Under the pieces are notes generated by a model. It was not told the origin of the DNA. It was given only the letters and a program-made list of their open reading frames with translations, and did no database searches. A program made the position numbers and the translations under genes. From Cervus elaphus (Eukaryota > Chordata > Mammalia > Artiodactyla > Cervidae), in assembly GCF_910594005.1 (NCBI RefSeq), contig NC_057845.1:3906001-3970000 (forward strand): a stretch of 64,000 bases of DNA, written 5' to 3'. Shown here in pieces: positions 59,307 to 64,000 of this stretch (its first letter is position 1; each line of letters starts with the position of its first letter).

Positions 59307-60201
59307 TGAATGGAGCTTGCAGGAGCCATAAAATAACAGATGTCAAATAAGGTAACAGAAGGCTCTGACATCTTATGATCCAGATTTGAAGACTGCAAAG
59401 TTTTTCTGTCATTTCCTTCACCCGAGTCAAATACTGCTGAGATACACAATCAAATGTAAGAAAATCAAGATACTATGAATAGGAAGCTGTTCTAGATCTT
59501 CCTCTTTTTCTTGGACTTGGGAGTTTAAAAAGGCATGAACCAAAATAAGCAGAAAATGTATGATTCCTAAGCTGATTACATTCTTAAACGTTGAACTTCT
59601 GAGAAGGCAACCTATAGAATGAAGAAATATGAACTAAAAACTAACAATGACTCGCCTTTCCAGGCATGACAAGGAGCACCAAAAAAGATCTTTGGACATC
59701 CTGTGGCAGACAGCCAAAGTATTTCAAAAGCAATATGCTTCACAAATTGAATACTCAAGAATATCCAACTTTTTGCCCAGAGAAATATGGCTCAATTTCA
59801 AGTTCACTAAAGACAGTTGTCCTATTGATATGCAAGTGGCACAGAATCACTGGATTAAAAAACTGTGACTGTTTCTCCTTCATTTAGTCTTAGAGACTCT
59901 CAAAAATAAATGTATTATGTGACCTGACTTGACATGACATGAAATATAGAGAAGTATCTACCTGTACAATATGAATGACATTTCTTTTCATAAACATGAC
60001 TTTGCATAAAAGTTTGTGAATAAAGGGGGGAAAATGAAGTAGCAATAGGGAGCCTATGAAAGACTAGCTGTTTATGGAAATACACTGCTATTCGGTCATC
60101 TAACTCTTGAAGTATTAGCCTGCTTCTGGTTTTTGTTTTTTTTTCCTCAGACTCTCTCTTGGAACAGAAAGACAAAAGCAACTGATTAATTAGTAGAAAT
60201 T

Positions 60202-60412
60202 CATGGGCTTCCCTGGTGGTTGAGATGGTAATCTGCCTGCACTGCAGAAGACCTGGGTTTGATCCCTGGGTTGGGAAGATCCCCTGGAGGAGAACATGGC
60301 AACTCACTCTAGCATTCTTGCCTGGAGAATTCCACGAACGGAGGAGCCTGGTGGGCTACTTACATGGAGTCTCGAAGAATGGGATACAATCGAGTGACTA
60401 ACACTCTCACAG
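60202..60412 (+). repeat. Bov-tA SINE
   Basis: Forward copy (GGGCTTCCCTGGTGGTTGAG to CGAGTGACTAACACTCTCAC). Confidence 0.93.
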
Positions 60413-61481
60413 ACTGAACATGACAAATCAACATAAATTGTGGAGGACACATTACCACAGATGTATTCATACATCTTTTGTTACCCGAACATTATTGACC
60501 ACAAATGTTTCAAATATCCACTTATATAACACATCAGGCATTAGTCTCTGCAAAAATCACCCGATCGTTTATGTGTTAATATTAAATGGACCCATAGGAA
60601 ACTGATCTAGGTACAAGCATCAGAAGTTGCAGGTGTTTGTTTTGCCTAGACCTAATACTTACAGAAAGCTAGAAGTGCTTTTTATTTTTTTCCCCACACT
60701 CCACCCTAGACACGCAGCCTGAGTCTTTCCTGGCTTCCACAGGAAGCTTCAGTGCATGCCAGAAATCTCAGAGCCTCCAGACCGGCCCTGTCCTTGGGGG
60801 TCAGCTTGACAAGGGAGAGCACAGCTGGTAGGCCCCCCTCTAGGCCTCGCCGACAGCAACGGGAAGGTGCCACAAAGAGCGGACAAATGAGTCCACACGG
60901 AAAGAAACACCTTGTAAACCGTCCCGTTTCTATGCAAATGTTGGGGGGTGATTCACAGAGTCCACAGCTAGGCGTGCTTTTGTATATATAAACACCACTA
61001 TTATTTCTCACCCAAAAACACTGTGTAGCAGACGAAATCAGAATTTTTAAAAAGATTTTGGGTCTTAAAATATGGTAACTGATCCCAATTAAGTGGTTGT
61101 AAAACAAATGGAAAATCATTAAAGAAAGCCAACCAATAAACCTAATGAAGACTGAGGAACTTCTACCAGTGTGGAACAATCAGAATAATCACTATTTCAA
61201 AACAGAAGGTTTACTCAACAAGATAAACTGATATTCCATTTTCTGCAAAATTATCAAATGTATTCATTCTTGATGCATGAAAAGCAGGAGGAATATAAAA
61301 ATATATATTGATTGGAAATATATATATAGAGACAAATAGATTGGTTATTTGAATTCTGAGAACATGCTTAAAGATTATTTCCAAGTCTGTGGTCAATATT
61401 CAACCAAATAGAAAGTTAACTCCCCATGGTGCAAGTTGGCAGTTAGTGTATCACAGTGCCATGGGAGAGTCAAAGAAGGAT

Positions 61482-61520
61482 GTGTGTGTGTGTGTGCATG
61501 TGTGCACACGTGTGTGTGTT
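61482..61520 (+). repeat. Imperfect (TG)n microsatellite
   Basis: TG dinucleotides interrupted by CA and CACA. No other structure is seen. Confidence 0.85.
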
Positions 61521-64000
61521 TGTAAAGGGGTGAGAGGACAGATGAACAAAAAAGGAGAGAAGGGCTATTAATAGAAAACCCTGTCTTTTCTGCAGTAGAT
61601 ATAGCTAACTAAGAATCTTCTCTCATGTCTCCTAAGAGTCCTTGCTAGGTATCCTTTTGCTCCCAGAAAGAGAAAACTGACTCTATTTTGTCCTGAAAAT
61701 CTGAGTTTTCCCCAAATGTCTCAGCTTTATCTATAAAGCAATAACCCATTATTTTAAAATGCACTCTTAAGGATCAAATTGTCAAGGAGTTTGGCTAAAG
61801 AAGAGAATAAAAAAGCATTTTTTTTTCCAAGAGATGAGTTCTGTTTTTTTTCCCCCTCCCCCAAAAACCTTTTAAGTACTTTTTTTTAAATCCTCAAAAG
61901 CAAAACCCCCACTATTACTAAAAAACTCAACCAACCAAGCAACAAGCCTATTGGTATGGCACAGAATCTAACACACAATGCTTGTTAATTATTTCGAGTC
62001 TTGGGAGTGTTTAATTACTTTTCTTCATTGAAGGAATCTGTCTAAAGTTTCCATAATCACAAGTACATTGAATGAGAATTACAGTATTTTATTACTTCTG
62101 TGCAAAAACAGTTTCTTTCAAAAGGATCATAGAGGTAAACATAAAATTTAATCTTGAACAAGCCATGAAACAGCCAAACATTATTCTACTAATATGAGAA
62201 AACAACGTGGTTATTTGAATTCACACTGATTTCTCCTGCTGTCTGGATCTCCTCTTTCTGGATCTTTTCCTTTCCTTCCTTGTTTCCCTGCACATGCATT
62301 TTTCCCTGACATCTCATTCTGTTCTGCAATTCCTTCTCCAGCTCTTTTCTTTTCTTCCCTGGTTGCTAAACATTTTGCCTTTCACTACCTTCATAATGAA
62401 TGAGCCTGCCATTGAAAGCAAGTGTCTGAAACCAAGAGCATAAAAGCCTCAGTAAGGCCAAAAACCTTATTTACTATAACTGGTATTCTTATTTCAACAA
62501 CAATTCAGTTCCTAGGAGCAATTTTTAGAACAGGTAGCATTATAGGCAGAGTTTATATTTCTAATAGCATCTTGTGTCTCATTTACAAAGCCTGGATTTC
62601 CTAAGTATATTAAGGAACGTAATTCTTAACTCTGAATCAGTCCTAAATACTCACATTTTTCTGAGAAATAAGACTATCCACTTTTGGAATACTATACTCA
62701 CTATACTATCTACTGATGAAAATATTCGTATTAACCCAAATAATGACCAAGTATGGTCTTTCAAATTTTTGCAGCCACATGGCAAATTCAATGATCTAAA
62801 ATATGCTTGGTATAAAGACTACAGTATATAGTACCTTACCCATCTCGTAGTTCAGAGCTTCCATCACACACCCACACCAACACACACACAATTTGTCAAG
62901 AGGAAAGATTCACTCATACTCCATGATTTATAATAATTAATCATGATTAACTTTTACAAAGAAGGCTTATTAGCACTTCATGGTAAATGCTGTCTTAGAC
63001 ACTGAACACTCATCTGTATGAGGGAAACTGAAGCAGAGAGGTGGAGATGGTTCACCATTCTTAGTCTGAGAAAGATGAGCATTGCCTGAGCAGGGCAGGG
63101 AAACCTTTAGAAAGAAGTCTAAGTGGACGACGCAGCCCAGGAGAACTGCCAGGCACTGAAACACTGCCTCTTCCATTGCCAGTGACTGGAAGAAAGAAAT
63201 GCTCTAATATAAACGCCATTCATGTTAGAACTCGACCAGCACACAGTGCCTACACGGGGACCAACAAGGACTCGACTTTTCAGGACAAAACACAACATCT
63301 AGACACTTTGTGTGGATTCTGTCTTGGCTTACAATAGAGTCCTGAAAACTATAAGCTGTACTTTATGTTGCTGTTCTGTATCATAGTGAGGATATTAAAA
63401 TATGAAACATTAACCTATAAGGGCCAAAGAAAACTACTAACATCGCCAAAGGCAACGTGAGGTCAAGTGCTGCTGTCTGAAAAGTTCCTATTCATGATGG
63501 TGTTTGACACTTGCTAGAACCATAATTTTACACCTACAGCTAAGCACTGTAGGTAAGAAAAATAATGATCTGAATGATTCTATGTGCCCTTAAAGGCAAA
63601 TAGATTCCCCCAAGAAACTGTTTTGACTTTCCTGCAGAACGAGATAAAAAGAGAAAAGTCAAAGATAATTGAATTTTAAATTGAGGTTTCTAGAACAAGA
63701 ATATGAGATTATTGATTCCTAAGCATGATAAAACAGTTGCTGCATATAGAACACATTTTAAAAGCAGAAAATTTGATAGATAAATTTGGTCCACTGAAAT
63801 TTACTGTTCACACAAAAGGTAGTAAAAATAAAAGGCTATCAATTGGGAACTCGAGCACAAAAGCTTTAATATCAGAGTGCTATCATTTCCTCCCTTTTTG
63901 ATAGGTCTACCAAAGCCAAGTTTATTCATTCTTTTTCCTTTTTAAAGTAATTCTTGGTTTCGGGTGATAAATTGGAAAGACATTTCTGTCTTGGGATCAT

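Larger units (their letters stand above)
1..64000 (-). other. ITSN1: ITSN1 gene, 3' half of the short form and flanking introns
   Basis: The whole window lies within the intersectin-1 locus, read on the minus strand. Intersectin-1 is a cytosolic scaffold of clathrin-coated pits and synapses (EH1-EH2-coiled coil-SH3A to SH3E, plus DH-PH-C2 in the long form). Its SH3 domains bind dynamin, synaptojanin, SOS, N-WASP and others. Thirteen coding exons here total 1,837 bases and, with two bases of the terminal exon, give 612 codons plus a stop. That matches the C-terminal half of the roughly 1,220-residue short isoform. All junctions are AG/GT and in phase, with no frameshift or internal stop, so this is the functional gene and not a retrocopy. 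The promoter, EH domains and DH/PH/C2 exons are outside the window. Confidence 0.97.
52735..64000 (-). other. ITSN1: Intron 16 (partial)
   Basis: The preceding coiled-coil exon is not found in this 11.3 kb. The region holds Bov-tA copies (54.28, 57.98 and 60.20 kb), a BovB interrupted by an ERV piece (54.9-57.8 kb), a BOV-A2 (59.04 kb) and a TG run (61.48 kb). The remaining sequence (52.7-54.2, 58.2-59.0, 59.3-60.2 and 60.4-64.0 kb) is AT-rich and unique, and I see no gene in it. Confidence 0.8.

Noticed and set aside
59647..59868. Lysine/glutamine-rich plus-strand open frame resembling a coiled-coil exon
   Set aside because: It is on the wrong strand for ITSN1, lacks proper splice borders in phase and does not match intersectin sequence.
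60202..60412. tRNA-like sequences within SINE heads, here and at other Bov-tA copies
   Set aside because: These are the degenerate tRNA-derived heads of Bov-tA or CHR SINEs with no intact cloverleaf. They are not tRNA genes.
52735..64000. Search for the preceding ITSN1 coiled-coil exons
   Set aside because: No minus-strand sequence matching the upstream coiled coil with in-phase splice sites was found in this interval.

Overview
This is eukaryotic, mammalian DNA. Its interspersed repeats identify a ruminant, most likely a bovid: many Bov-tA SINEs, two BOV-A2 copies, BovB (RTE) LINE pieces, CHR-type tRNA SINEs, ruminant L1 3' ends and mariner-type MITEs, over older MIR copies.

The only protein-coding gene I can support is ITSN1 (intersectin-1), an endocytic and synaptic scaffold. 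It lies entirely on the minus strand, so transcription runs from 64000 towards 1. Thirteen coding exons plus the terminal exon of the short isoform can be placed to the base. Every junction has AG/GT boundaries and the phases close across the chain. They encode the carboxy half of the protein: end of the coiled coil (52.7-52.6 kb), charged region (48.9-48.7 kb), SH3A (47.7-47.6 and 37.3 kb, split by a 15-base microexon at 45.9 kb), the AP2-binding linker (37.1 and 34.5 kb), SH3B (30.7-30.5 kb), a serine/alanine-rich linker (29.3 kb), SH3C (25.0 kb), a 46-base linker exon (21.1 kb), SH3D (18.7 and 15.5 kb) and SH3E (13.5-13.3 kb). The short-isoform terminal exon begins at 12889 and completes a TGA across the splice junction. 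Its 3' UTR probably runs to about 11.37 kb. The remaining 11.4 kb is intron of the long isoform. No DH/PH/C2 exon is visible there, nor any earlier coiled-coil exon above 52.7 kb. Exon numbers follow published human numbering, matched by three landmarks: microexon = 20, SH3C = 25-26, short-isoform terminal exon = 30.

The rest is intronic. Notable items are a BovB copy at 54.9-57.8 kb interrupted by a 1.2-kb endogenous-retrovirus piece that ends in U3-R plus an A-tract and has 11-bp flanking duplications, which suggests a LINE-mobilised retroviral transcript; a roughly 570-bp CA/TA/CGTATA microsatellite inside an L1 3' end at 35.5-36.05 kb; a nearly perfect 144-bp tandem duplication at 9.26-9.55 kb; and a CpG-dense intronic block near 33.1-33.4 kb.

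I found no CRISPR array, operon, RNA gene or novel defence-like system. The most interesting content is splicing-level biology (a neuronal microexon, an in-frame SH3C exon pair, and the stop/read-on switch between short and long isoforms) and the retroposed ERV piece.
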